Assembly: GCA_022495005.1 (NCBI GenBank)
Contig: JAGYXB010000437.1
Coordinates: forward strand, 558,001 to 622,000
Reading direction: 5' to 3'
DNA length: 64,000 nt
Source: Rhyacophila brunnea
Lineage: Eukaryota > Arthropoda > Insecta > Trichoptera > Rhyacophilidae
Each line of letters begins with the position of its first letter. Position 1 is the stretch's first letter. Below are positions 1 to 11,541 of this stretch, piece after piece. The translations under genes and the position numbers were made by a program. The notes beneath the pieces are model-generated. The model did no database searches. It saw nothing but the letters and a program-made list of their open reading frames with translations, and had not been told where the DNA came from.

Positions 1-2390
1 ACAGATAACTCTCGGATAAATTCTGTATACACATCACCTATCTAAAATGCAAGTTACCACTTAACACCCGTTGCGCATGTATTATAACACTGATATTTTT
101 TATTATTTAATTTTGTAATTTATTTAAACCAAAAAAGGAACTGTAATTATGTAACTATGTCCTATATTTCGGTTAATACATATTATTGTATTATATGTGG
201 CATTTATAGGTAATATTTATAACATTGTATATTCTACATTGTCTTTGCAGTTTGTTGAAAATAATTTTGCGTACTCAATAACATGCGGGCATAAACTATG
301 ACAACTTTTATTTGGCGCACGGCGCGTTGACGCAAGTGTTGCAATGACAGTATTAATTTTCTAAATAGCCACATCTTATGATGTACCTAATTGTTGTCCT
401 CTATCTCGCTCTAACCATTTAGCGCTAAAAACCATTATACCTGACAGTTCATATCTCAATAATAGGCCTACTAGTTTGTTTTACTATAATATGACTATAG
501 CTCTTGGTCGTGCATAGATACAACCAAAAGCTATAACCGCCGACTTCAACCACACACTGTGGACTGAGTTTCTAATACACGTATAGACGCAGCCTCCGCC
601 AAACGTAGCGTCTCACTATGAGTATGATAAACCTCGTAGCTTCTATACTTTACTATGCATCAACGATTTAAGATACTTGATAATTTGACTCTATTGCTCT
701 ATCTTGACTTACATCTATGGTAGGTACCCCCCATATGTATGGTCACCTACCAATCAGAAGTGGTTTCATATGCACCTGTAGTTGAAAAAAAAAACGTTAT
801 CAAGATCGCACCATTTAAAATGTATTCTATAAAATAATTCTTTGAGTGTCCAGTCTGAGAGAGTCACCAATTTCAAAGTATTACGAATAGCGAAAGAATG
901 TAAAAGGTTCGTAGCTTCTCAATATTAAGTGCCGAAAAATTGCTTACCTAGAGCACATATTGCGTCATAACAAATATAAGATACTGCCATTGATATTGGA
1001 GAAAAAAAATGAAGGGCGCCGATGTAAGGGTAGAAAGTAAAAACATTAATGGATTATGATATACCGAAATGTTGTTTTGGAGAGTACAAGGTCAAGATGA
1101 GTTCTTAAATGCGATTGACAACTCTGGAAAGACTAGACATACCAATTTAAAAAAAAAAGTAGATTAATAGGTTTTTAAAGTTATTTTTAAAACGAATGTT
1201 GCGTGTACGTTATTGTAAAAATGTCTTGGAGAAGATAAAAAATATATTAAATAACAATTAAAATATTCTCTTTTTATGATAAGTAAATGAACATTGAACA
1301 AGTTGAAAATTTTTAATTAATATCCTTTTATTATTTTTCTCTTTTTAAAGATGGTTCGTATTATATTAAGCAGGGTTTAATTTGTTAATCATGAGAGAAA
1401 GAAATAATTAACTAGAATGAAATCTGTTTATTCCTTAAATAAATAAAATATGTCCAGAGTGCTTTAAAGGAGATTAAAATGATCATAAAGAAAAGAACGT
1501 TATAATTATACAGATAAAAAAATATCTATTTACTATTTTGCTGTCTGACTATTTCGTATGTCAATAAAGATTATCCACAATTTTGGCAGGAACAAAATCA
1601 TATTATGAAATAACAAGTAAAAATTATTTGGAGAAATAAATAAATAACTAGGTATTATTAAACTATAATATTTACAACGTTTAAAAAAAGGGAAGATTAA
1701 AATCATTACCTAAAACAGTACGTTCAAAATATTTATCGAGGGAAGGAATTGTACAAATGCATTAATAAACTTGACATTCTCAATAAAACAGTTGCTATTG
1801 ACTTTAGTACTCTATAAACCCGTAGGGCGTAGACAATCTCACGTTACGTCGAAACCCGCATCGATGGAGCTAGTTGAGAATAGAGATCAGTAAACTTTGT
1901 AAAGATACTACGGCATAGTTAAGATTTAATACAAATGAACAAAGAACCACCGTAATTTGGAATACCTCAGACATGTTGATATCGATTGTAACTTTTTAAT
2001 CACGTTTAACTATTGATATATCTAATTATTTTGTATTTTGATTCGTTTCGATAATATATCGATAATACATCAATATTATTGCGTTATTCTGGGATTACAT
2101 ACAGAAAATTGCGCAAGCCTCTACATCTTTTGGCCTTTGCAGCTATGACGCGTGACGGAGTATCAATGTTAATCTGCAGATAATAAATTAACGTGTTTAA
2201 TTTTAATTGCTATATGGCTTAAAAAGCTAGCACTCAAAAAAGGCAGCGTTCCAATACTTCCAATGAATACTTGTGCCACCACAAAAATTAAAAAAATACA
2301 TCGATAATTTGAAATCTATTGAATACACAAAAAAATATTAAGATATTAGGAACCAATACACCCTCCTCCACCCGCTGTGTCTCTACAGCC
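1..2390. other. AT-rich non-coding stretch
   Basis: I see no credible reading frame, RNA gene or terminal repeats here. The sequence is AT-rich with short poly-A and poly-T runs. Confidence 0.6.
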
Positions 2391-2490
2391 GTGAATTATG
2401 CACGGACGCTTTCCACAGCGCTGTATTGCGACATAATGAATATTGTGTAATTGCTCACATTTCGTCCCGAACGCAGCCGCGCGGGGCCGA

Positions 2491-2664
2491 TTATTTGCAA
2501 CCATGCACCTCGGTGCTTAAAACTGACTCTAGAAAGAAAGTGAGGTGAAAAAAATTGGTCTCTGTTGCAATCAGGTCCGCGTGGCCAATTGGGCCCGTGT
2601 GAGGATGGATCCTGGCAAACAGCTCCGCTCGTTCGGATTCCATAAACGGGCAATTCCAGAGGAC
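2491..2664 (-). pseudogene. Non-LTR retrotransposon ORF2 C-terminal fragment (R1/Jockey-like)
   Basis: Read on the minus strand, this gives 57 codons and a stop with no interruption. It starts with V-L-W-N-C-P, continues with ESERAEL, then GPIGHADLIATETNF, and ends at a TAA. This is the pattern of the extreme C-terminus of LINE polyproteins, where a cysteine/histidine knuckle (HxLWxCP) is followed by an acidic helix. The same DNA segment recurs at about 21.67-21.72 kb inside a longer copy, which confirms the family. The frame closes just upstream of V-L-W, so this is a 5'-truncated insertion, as expected for target-primed reverse transcription. About 100 bp of moderately GC-rich sequence beyond the stop (down to about 2390) may be its 3' UTR. 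It cannot make a working protein. Confidence 0.7.
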
Positions 2665-3016
2665 GGATATTAGGAACCATTGAAGTTAAGCGCCCTCCAC
2701 CGAAACCCGCCACGCACCACACTTGGTTTTAATCGAGCGTATCGCGGGACCCTACAATTGGTGATGTGAAGCATCTGAAACAATTGGACTGGGAGTGTCC
2801 TGGGAGAAGATGCCCAAGACTTAAGTTGCTATGCTCAAAGTGAGCTCTGACTGAGTTTATTCTAATACAAAGTGCTAAGAAGAGAAAAGCACATGAAAAT
2901 TACGAAATGAAAATGAAGTTATATTGTGTATCCAGCAAAGAAAACGAAGCTAATCATACGGACAGCAAAAATTATGTGAAGAGATCTTCACGCCCGCAGT
3001 ACATTATAAATATATC

Positions 3017-3271
3017 GTGATAGAGATTGCTAAGCAGATGCAATGGCAATGAGCTGGACATGTCGTTCGGCGAGTAGACAACCGGTGAACAAATGCCGTC
3101 ATATAAAGGCATCCAAAAGGTACTAAACTCCCACAGGGATACCCTATAATCCGCTGGATAGATGAACGCATAAAGTTCAGCGGATGTACGTGGCAGTACC
3201 GAACTAGAGGCCGAAGAGAGTGGAGGGAGCTAGGAGAGGCCTTCATTCAGAAGTGGATCGATCCTGGCTGA
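3017..3271 (+). pseudogene. Non-LTR retrotransposon reverse transcriptase C-terminal fragment
   Basis: One frame runs 85 codons to a terminal TGA, with three internal stops and no frameshift. Readable blocks are EIAKQMQWQ, then a stop, then AGHVVRR, then RWIDERIKFSG and REWRELGEAFIQKWID. This order (IAK-WxWAGHVxRR, RWxD, WRxLGEAxxQxW) is the familiar end of the ORF in a common arthropod LINE group, just after the reverse transcriptase thumb region. The internal stops show that it is a dead relic. No poly-A tail or target duplication is obvious. Confidence 0.75.
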
Positions 3272-5814
3272 TGATCACGACATTATATCGTGAATTTGAC
3301 GATAAACATTTCGTTTAGCGCAGAGGAATTTGAATGAATTCGAGACTGTTGCACGGACAATATTGTATGTTAATAATGATATATTTTTAATAACGAATGC
3401 TACATTCTTAAATCTTGCGTGTTATCTACTCATGCATATAAAAATAACATAGAGATAAGACCAAAATATGAAGAAATTCACGTGCTCTTATTATTATGAG
3501 ATTTCGGTATGTTTTTAGTGTGGTCGAATTGGCAGCTATACAAAAAATAATATTTCCTGTCTGCAGAATTGTAACATTACAACATAACTAGTTCGTTTAA
3601 TGTGATTGTTCATTCAAATATTTAAAACTTATATAAAAACATGCATTACAACTGAATTAAGATAATTTTGTCTTACTGCAGACCAGACAATCACAGAGCA
3701 CAAACGTGTTATTATTTTTACAAATGAACCTGCAATGAAAAATTACTTGCAGCTAATATAATCATTACTCTCAGTAAACTTCTTCTATGCCTTACTTTTA
3801 TATATTTAGATTTTCGATAAATACGTAATAGTGAAGTGTGATTAAACCTGTCAAAGTAATTTAATTGATTTATATACAGATTTAAAACAAAACATACCCT
3901 TGTTTGCAATGCTTTTTAAAACGAAATAAAAGAATTTTGTTTCACTTAGTTTCATTCTCAAATGAAATGGAACCATCTAAAAAAATACGTTTTAAAAATG
4001 TTAATTTATCATCCAGGATTTACTGAGTAGGGTAAGCCTGCAAAGAGAATAAGAAATATACTTTTTGCTGTTACACACCATTAAGGGTTCGCGTGCAGAA
4101 GTTTGCGGACTCCAACACAGAAGCATTATTTCCAGGATACAAATGGTTAAGGTTTTCGTACTGGCTGGATATAACGAACAAAGCAAACATTACGGACGTC
4201 TATATTTGCTTTTATCGGTTTTGATATTGACACTAAAAAAAGAAAATCAGCAGCGTCAGGAAACAATAATCAATACTGTTTTTATGTCCCGTGGAAAGCT
4301 ACGAGAAGCCGTTAATGCTATTACCAACCTGCCACGTTTACAAATAAATAATTGATGACGAGTTACAATAAATATACACTTTCTCATAGTTTACTTACGG
4401 ACTATTAAAACTGCCCAATAAAATAAACACGTACGTTTCTATTTGGGTTATATCCTCTAATTATTTTACGAAATTATGTATAACCTGAATGTGTTTTTTT
4501 TGTAAATAAGTATAGGTAAGGTGTTTATTGATAAAAACAAAATCAAACTATGTAATTTATTATAAAAATATAGCTGGACAATAAAGAAGCACTATTATTT
4601 TATATCGTGCGGTGGCTGGACTCTGCAGAAGTATGAATCTTCACAGTGATCAAGTGGAACTGTTTTGTTCTCTTGCCTCTTTTAAATTGAGTTGTTCTAA
4701 AATTTACGACTCAATGTACTTAACCGCCTTTTGGATTATATTTTTTTCTTTTATTACCTGTATTCTCTTCATAAATATTTGTTTTTATGTTTTTCAGTAT
4801 TTAAAAAAAAAAATATTCTCTCAGGATTACTAATTGTGTGTTTTTTTCTTTTAATAATTTTTAATAGTTCTCTCTAATAAATTCTTAGTAATTGTTTTTA
4901 ATATTTGAATTTATTATGCTTTTTGTGTCCGCCTGTTATTGGGACTATCACATATTATTTTATTTTATGTTCTCATTTTAATAATTATTGTTCTCCTGTG
5001 ATTGATCCTGTTGGTTGACTTAATTAATTAAATAAAACAAAATATTATATTAGAATATGTCTTATAACAAAATATTAAATAAAAAAAGAATAGCAAAATA
5101 TTATTTTATCCCACCGAGTGAAAAAATTGATAATTTAGTACGATAAAATGAAAAATAAACTTTATCGTATAAAGAATAGACTTTACAGAAAAATAGTTTA
5201 TCTCTGATCATGGGCCCATTTTCCTTATTTCAACACTTAGACGTCTTCGTCTCAACGTTTACGTCAACTTTCTTAATCACAGTAGAATTTCTTTATTATC
5301 CGAATACTTTTTGTCATTTCCCTTTTGCTTAGACTTTTACTATTATGTGTGTCATTTTACTCCAATCAACGGATTTTGGAAATTCATTTTTAAAAAGCAC
5401 TTTATGAATTTACATCAAACATGAATATTAATAACGACTAATTAAGCTTTAAGACTAATTAAATTATTTAATAATATTAAATATGTACATATATTATTTA
5501 TTACATTTTGATGACAAACAGGTAAAAACTTTGAAATTTTTTTTAATATTCTTTTGGTCCAAAAATCTTCTATACTTAGTATGATATTCTCCTGTATAGA
5601 TTGTTTTGCGTGAATTCAACTGATGTTGGCATTTTTTTGAATTATGAATCATGTGCCATGGATTTATAAGCAAGTTAAATCGAATATATCATTATAACAG
5701 TGGAGAAAAATATTATTTTCCCCTACTATAACATTTCATACACATTTCTCCTACTGATACCTAATTATCAGGTAGGTATAAATAACGGTAGACCTGTCAA
5801 CGCCCAACAGTACG
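3272..5814. other. AT-rich non-coding stretch
   Basis: Nothing recognisable. The open frames of 60-96 codons here have no protein-like composition or motifs, and I treat them as chance. Confidence 0.5.
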
Positions 5815-5822
5815 GTATAATA

Positions 5823-6611
5823 CAGAGATGGCGAACCTTTTTAGGTACGCGTGCCGAAATTTCCCAATTAATATTTTTAAACTGTCCGACGTGCCAAGCA
5901 GTTTTTTATGGCGAATTTTTTTTTAAGTTTTATAAAAAAATAGTTAATAATTCTATTAAAAAGGTTCAAAAATTAATTACATTTGAGTTACTGCTATTCT
6001 ATCTTTCACCGTATTTGTAGCCGAAGGCATACATTTTATTCATAAAATATTTTTTTCCTTATTTTCAAATTACTCAAAGTGAGATTTTAAATCACTCTTC
6101 TTTATATTATATTCTCCGTCACTGAGCGGTTTTCCATTTTTTAGAGATTTTGTTTCCACGTTTGAGGTAAAATAACAAGCAGTTATTTATATTTGAATGA
6201 CTGCCGATAATTAATTTGATAAGGTTTGTTGATTGTATATTTGTATGTTTAATTCCCTGACCCCAAGGACCAACCTATGCAATAGTATGATTACATTAAA
6301 TTAAGCGTAATGATTTGCCAGTAATTTTTTATACAATGCAATTTGTCATTATTTATGCATGAATTTCATCGTTTCCGTTTGCGCATCGATTGGTACCTAA
6401 ACATATTAAGAAAAACCCTAGAAAATACGGATGGTTATGTCTTTATTATTTTTTTATTATTATAAGTAAATACTTACTGATGTACTTATATATATATATT
6501 TATTTGTAAAACTTTTTTATAAAAAAATACATTTTTTAACCATATATAAAATAGTAATATTTCTTTCCTCTTCAAAATAAACATTCGCGTGCCATAGGTT
6601 CGCCATCCCTG
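5823..6611. mobile_element. hAT-type MITE with 8-bp target site duplication
   Basis: The ends are inverted copies of CAGRGATGGCGAACCT, followed on both sides by sequence that includes ACGCG. This is the classic hAT terminal motif (CAGnGATGGCGAACC). It is flanked by GTATAATA on the left (5815-5822) and GTATAGTA on the right (6612-6619), 7 of 8 identical, as expected for an 8-bp hAT target duplication. The 789-bp interior is AT-rich and has no transposase reading frame, so the element is non-autonomous. Confidence 0.88.
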
Positions 6612-6799
6612 GTATAGTACGAGTACAATATTCTTTCATAATAAATAAGCTGTTAAGTGTTTCTTTAGTCTTTTAGCTTATAAACAACGAGATTAAGATT
6701 TGAGAATATTACAGTATTTTATTGAACTATTGTATACTAAAATAATGTTTTTTGAAAAAAAAATTGACACATAGTAGGATTCGAACCTGTGTCCCTCAG

Positions 6800-6985
6800 G
6801 ATGTGGGCTAATTAGTTAACTTTATCGCAATAGGATAGGAAATGTATTCATAATGATCAGTGCACACGTCCGCGGATTCAAATCTTGCTGGGTGACACAT
6901 TTGTTTCAAAAAAGGTTTTTTTCTAGTGGTTATATAATATTTCTCAGAAGTGTTTTCAAATTATGTGTATTCAATAAAAAAACAA
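6800..6985 (+). mobile_element. tRNA-derived SINE, family 3, copy 1
   Basis: A tRNA-like part with the B-box-like word GGATTCAAATC is followed by a tail containing TTTTTCTAGTGGTTAT and then GTGTTTTCAAATTATGTG. The same order of blocks appears on the minus strand at 26350-26560, which shows an interspersed family. An RNA polymerase III internal promoter is implied by the tRNA-like head. The head here is compressed relative to the other copy. Confidence 0.65.
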
Positions 6986-8837
6986 TGTATACATATTATG
7001 TAAGTCATATTTTTATTTTTCGTATTACTTCCTGACTGATTTCACAGTCATTTTAATTGGAATATAATTGATTGGCAAAATTACAATCAAATTTTAAGAT
7101 AGAGTTCATAAAAAGCTTTACAAAATTATCATTATTAAAAAAACCTTTGATTTGGTGTAGATTGAGGATTGTCTAATTCTAAAATAATATTGTACATACA
7201 AAACAATTGATGGTTTTACAAACAAAAGTGGCAGTCTCCATTTTCGAAAAATGTGTGCAAGTCAATAAAAATGTCTTATAGCTTTCTTATAGGTAAAATT
7301 TCTGCAAAAGTATTCTTGAATGTTGTTTCTATACTAATAACAAATAAAATTTAAAGTTCGTTTTTTCAGAAAGTATACCTTTAAGAATTTTTATTTTTTT
7401 ATTGACTTAAAAAAATGAAAACTGCTATTTTTGTTTCTGGAACTCTCAATTTAATAAGAGTGATATCCATAAATTGTTTTTTAATAAGAGCATATTACTA
7501 CAGCCTGCGTATTTTCAGGAAAGAAAATTAAAAGCTCAATAATGTTGTGAATCGTCAGTTGTGGAATTAAAAAAGCTCTTTAATCTGTCCGTGTCACGCA
7601 AGCTTTCCATGAATTTAATAACGAACAGCACCTGAAAATTAAGACCTGCTACCCTCCGGTCACAATTTGCCCGCAGAAGCAATTATAAATTAAAAAAATA
7701 AAACAAAGCAAATCGTGGCAGGGAAAATCTGGTTTTAACTTTCAGATTAACATCTTTTTGATTGTCCTATCAACATTTACATCTGTTAAGTAAAATTGTT
7801 TTAAGTATTAAAACAGTTTAGCTCAGAATAATTATCTGGAATTTTAATAACATTTATTTATATATTCGTGCAGTACATATTAGGTATTTATTATGTTATA
7901 ATGTACTCTTTTGATGATACTCGATACGTATTCAAATAAAATTATTAGACCACATATTTGCAACCCTTTTTTCCAAACGTGAAATACTCTGAACTATAGT
8001 TTAATGATCAAGACTTCTAAGCTAATGATCATATGTATTTAGATATTTTACAGAATAGAAATTGTAATTTTTTTTAATTACTTAAGAAACTAAAAATATC
8101 TAACAAAACTAATAAATAAAATAAACTTTAGCCAAAACTCGCGTTATGCTATTTTGGGTTAGGAATATCTTTAATTACACTGAATTAATTTATATAGTTA
8201 TATTTGAGTCAATATAGCCTCAATCTCTCCTTCAACTATTATACTGGTATTAATATTATCGTCTGAGGGTAGGAACTGATGGAAATTAATTTTAAATTCT
8301 AATTGATGAGGGTTTTGTACTTTTAGATAGTAATCGGGTTGTCGATAACATTATTAGTTTATTACTAAGTATAATTTTAATTCGATACCTATCACAATTT
8401 ATTAAATTCAATAAATTTCGGATAATACAATTTGGTTCAATTTTCTCTCCCCTATTTATAAATAATGTCATTTAAGATCGTTTATTTTGTGAATAGAACG
8501 CTTTTAGCAATTTGTTTTGGACTTACTTTATTATTAGAAATAACAAACATTACAAAGTTTTTAGTTATAATTTAAATAGTATTTACTCCACAATTATCAT
8601 ATTACACCATATATGAATTAGATATTACTTATAGTAATAACCTAATAACATATTATCTTAATTAGTACAGAGCGTATTATACTAACTAGATTTTAACAAT
8701 AAATTAGGATTTTCAAGCGATTCCATTTTTAATTTCACATGTTTATTTACTAACATTAATCTTTGTTACATAATTGCGCTTCAATTAGAAGGAGTACTGT
8801 TTGAAATTTCTAATAAAATTTCCCACTACAGTACCTC
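6986..8837. other. AT-rich non-coding stretch
   Basis: No gene seen. A slightly GC-richer patch at about 7555-7735 lacks a reading frame. Confidence 0.5.
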
Positions 8838-9005
8838 AGTCACATTATGAGAGGACAAAAGTACAGCATTTTCCAATTTATCATCCAAGGAAAGACCAAT
8901 GGCAGAAGACTTAAGAACCTCCGTGACTGATACGAGTATAGCTCCACTGAATTGTTCTGGGTAGCAGATGACAAACCTAAGCTCGCCTAGGGGGTGGCAT
9001 AATAA
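8838..9005 (+). pseudogene. Non-LTR retrotransposon C-terminal fragment, second LINE type
   Basis: The frame starting SHIMRGQKYSIFQFIIQGK continues NGRRLKNLRD, a stop, then YEYSSTELFWVA. This matches the well-known end of another arthropod LINE ORF (GHIMR-KY-LLQLI-QGK-GRR-xxWLKNLRxWF-CSSxELFRAA). A TGA interrupts the frame, and further in-frame stops follow from about 8990 (TAG, then TAA TAA TAA). It is a 5'-truncated inactive copy of a different LINE lineage from the fragment at 3017. Confidence 0.75.
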
Positions 9006-9020
9006 TAAGAAGAATATAAT

Positions 9021-11123
9021 TTCACATTATACATTGCGCTAATGATTGGTTTATTTCTTTCTATTTTATTTCCCTTCTAGACCTACGATCAATGTCCATG
9101 AGCTCTTTGTCAATAGGTATACAATCACAAGGTCCAAATATGGCGATGATAGAAGACTGTTTAGCCAAGGTACCCAAACTATACCTATATAATATAGATA
9201 ATCAAATCAAATGCGAAAACATTTTAATTCTGTTGTTTAATTATGAATGATCTTTCAAATGAACAATTATACTGGCATTTTATAAAAATAATGCATTTGA
9301 AATAACTCATTAATAAATTTTGTATCCGGAAACGCATTTTTGGATTAATGATGGATTGAGTAACTAGAAACGATAATGTTTTTATTATTTACTATTTATT
9401 CATATTGGATAAAAGCAATACATTATACAGTGAAAAGTAGTCAAAACCGTGATATATTGAATGTTATATTAGCATAATTTAAAAGGGATAAATCCGAGCT
9501 TTTAAATTAAATTGTCGAAAATGTAAGTGGCTTACAAAGTCGTTTTTTCATAAAATTCAATTTTGTGAGATAAAAAAATAATTGCACATCCTACTGACTA
9601 TGTACTTGAGCGTAAAAATGAGATGTTTGACGTTTTACAAAAAATCGCGAAAATATCCGAAAAGAAATAAATCGTTTAGCAAGTTCTTCGCCCCAGGCAA
9701 AAAGCTTCTTCAGACTCCTCTCCGGGAAGCGGGAAGGCCTCTCCGGGAGCGAAACGGAAAGAGGAAATGGATTTTAATTCACCCGCTGATTCAATTAGCT
9801 ACTTATCTCAGAAGGAGTAATTTTAACGAGAAAAAAAATGTTTTATGGGCTTAAAGGATTACAAAGGTAAACAATAATAGGTGCTCAATGTAAAAAATTA
9901 ATGAAATTATCGAGTCGCTAAATACACCGTTTGATTCAGTTAAATATTAACTAACTTACGAAGAGATTGCGTGTCTAATTGTTACATTACATGTTTAAAA
10001 TGGATATTTTTTTATTGAGCGTATTTTTTTTTTGTAATAGTTACGACAACAATTTTAATAGTAATTATCATCGAAATTATGGCGAAAGATTTCAAGTGAA
10101 AACGTCAATATATTTATCGTGAGGTTTTCTAGCACGAAATAAGACATAGTTGGAAGAGCGCCGGGTATATGAAGTGATGTAAGTTCAGTCGACAATAGTA
10201 GCTGTAATGATGATCACATTATTTTCATATTTTTTGTGTCATTACTGAAATTACAGCCGTTGCGAACAATTTGTCGCTCCATCTGAAAGGCGCATGCCTT
10301 CGTACGTCGCAACCTTCTATCTTCGACGCCCCCGCTTCACTACAGGCTGCTTGGGACTCTTCTTACTAGAATAATTATTGGAGAACCCGTTTCTTACAGG
10401 TGTCCTAAAGACGTTTTAAGATGTCAATCTGTTCCAGTATACTGTCGAATAATAATTTCTTGTCCACGTGTTAAAACTGTGAACCAATAACCCCCTTCAG
10501 CGCAGCTAATCGCGTTTCCGTTTTCAAATGAGAAACGCCCCCAAATTTATCATATAGTTTTATTGTCCCGTAGTATACGGATCTGTCAATTTACGTAATT
10601 TGAAGTTTTTATAATAAACATATATTTAAAATGATCAGGAGTGATGTTACAATTATTATTAGTAAATTTTTAGTTTATTGCAAAGAAAAAAAGGAGTAGT
10701 AATACATTATTTAAACACGCCTCCTAGCACGCGTTACCGCCATGAAAGGTACGTCTACTCACTACTACACTCTACGTCACTAGAAGTCTTTTACATACAA
10801 CCACAGCGACTTGTCGGAAAATAGTGACATTTATGCTACTGGCCGTCCATGCAATGCTAATGGTGAAGCATGCTTCTCCAGCACCACATAGCAAATACGC
10901 TAATTCTCATCCTATCGGATTTCAACATCACATAAAGAGATCAATAAATTCATAAAATCTAGGTGAGACAACAGTTCTTAGAAATCGCAATTTTTTGACT
11001 TTTAGTTTCCTTCTCTTAGCTACCAGACTCGTTGACGTTTGCGATGAGGTATATGAAAGCTTTTACTCGAATTGATTTAGTATTTCGATATGTGGGTAAA
11101 TTATGTTATAAAATCCACCATAA
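9021..11123. other. Non-coding stretch with GC-richer patches
   Basis: Mostly AT-rich. Patches at about 9690-9800 and 10230-10600 contain many CpG and longer non-repetitive words but no credible coding frame. They could be regulatory DNA. This is inference only. Confidence 0.4.
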
Positions 11124-11125
11124 TA

Positions 11126-11541
11126 GTGCCTGTACGTGTGCGTGGATTTACTGGCATTTGTGGCGTAATTTAAACTATCGTGACAATAACTGTTTACACT
11201 TAAAAGTGCTGACTGTCTCTCCAATCTCATTCTTCAAGAGTAAGCGAGACGCGATGTTGTCATTTTATGGTACTATTATTGATAGTTAGTAAAAATCGGT
11301 TAACATCAAAATGAGAATAGTTCGTTTTTTTGCCGGTAGGTTTGCCACTAACGTTTTACTGCGCAGATGCAGATCGAAAATATCCCTACTGTCACGTGAA
11401 AATTCGGAAACTTCAAAACTTTTTTGATTCACGCATGCAAGCTTGCAACTACAGGATAATATATATTTACCCATAAATTTTCTTGTTATGGCAGCGATAA
11501 TACTTACTGTCAAGAGTAAATCCATGCACATGTAAACGGGA
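11126..11541 (+). mobile_element. TA-flanked MITE, family A, copy 1
   Basis: About 416 bp, homologous end to end with 18115-18531 (same strand) and 33231-33658 (opposite strand). The ends are imperfect inverted repeats around the core ATGGATTTACT (here GTGGATTTACT and AGTAAATCCATG). TA lies immediately outside the left end. Shared internal blocks include AGTAAGCGAGACGCGATG and CTTTTTTGATTCACGCATGC-like words. It has no transposase. The short open frames within it are not conserved between copies. Confidence 0.85.

Noticed and set aside
2640..2760. GAAGTTAAGC, a 10-base match to the 5S rRNA internal control region
   Set aside because: The match does not extend to the rest of 5S rRNA. A 10-mer is not enough.
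4065..4355. 96-codon plus-strand open frame
   Set aside because: No recognisable domain. Codon use follows the AT background.
6770..6835. GGATTCGAACC, a perfect B-box complement, suggesting a minus-strand tRNA
   Set aside because: I could not find a matching A box or a cloverleaf. The region overlaps the 5' part of a SINE copy on the plus strand.
10205..10262. Small inverted repeat GCTGTAAT / ATTACAGC
   Set aside because: Too short and too common in AT-rich DNA to be meaningful.
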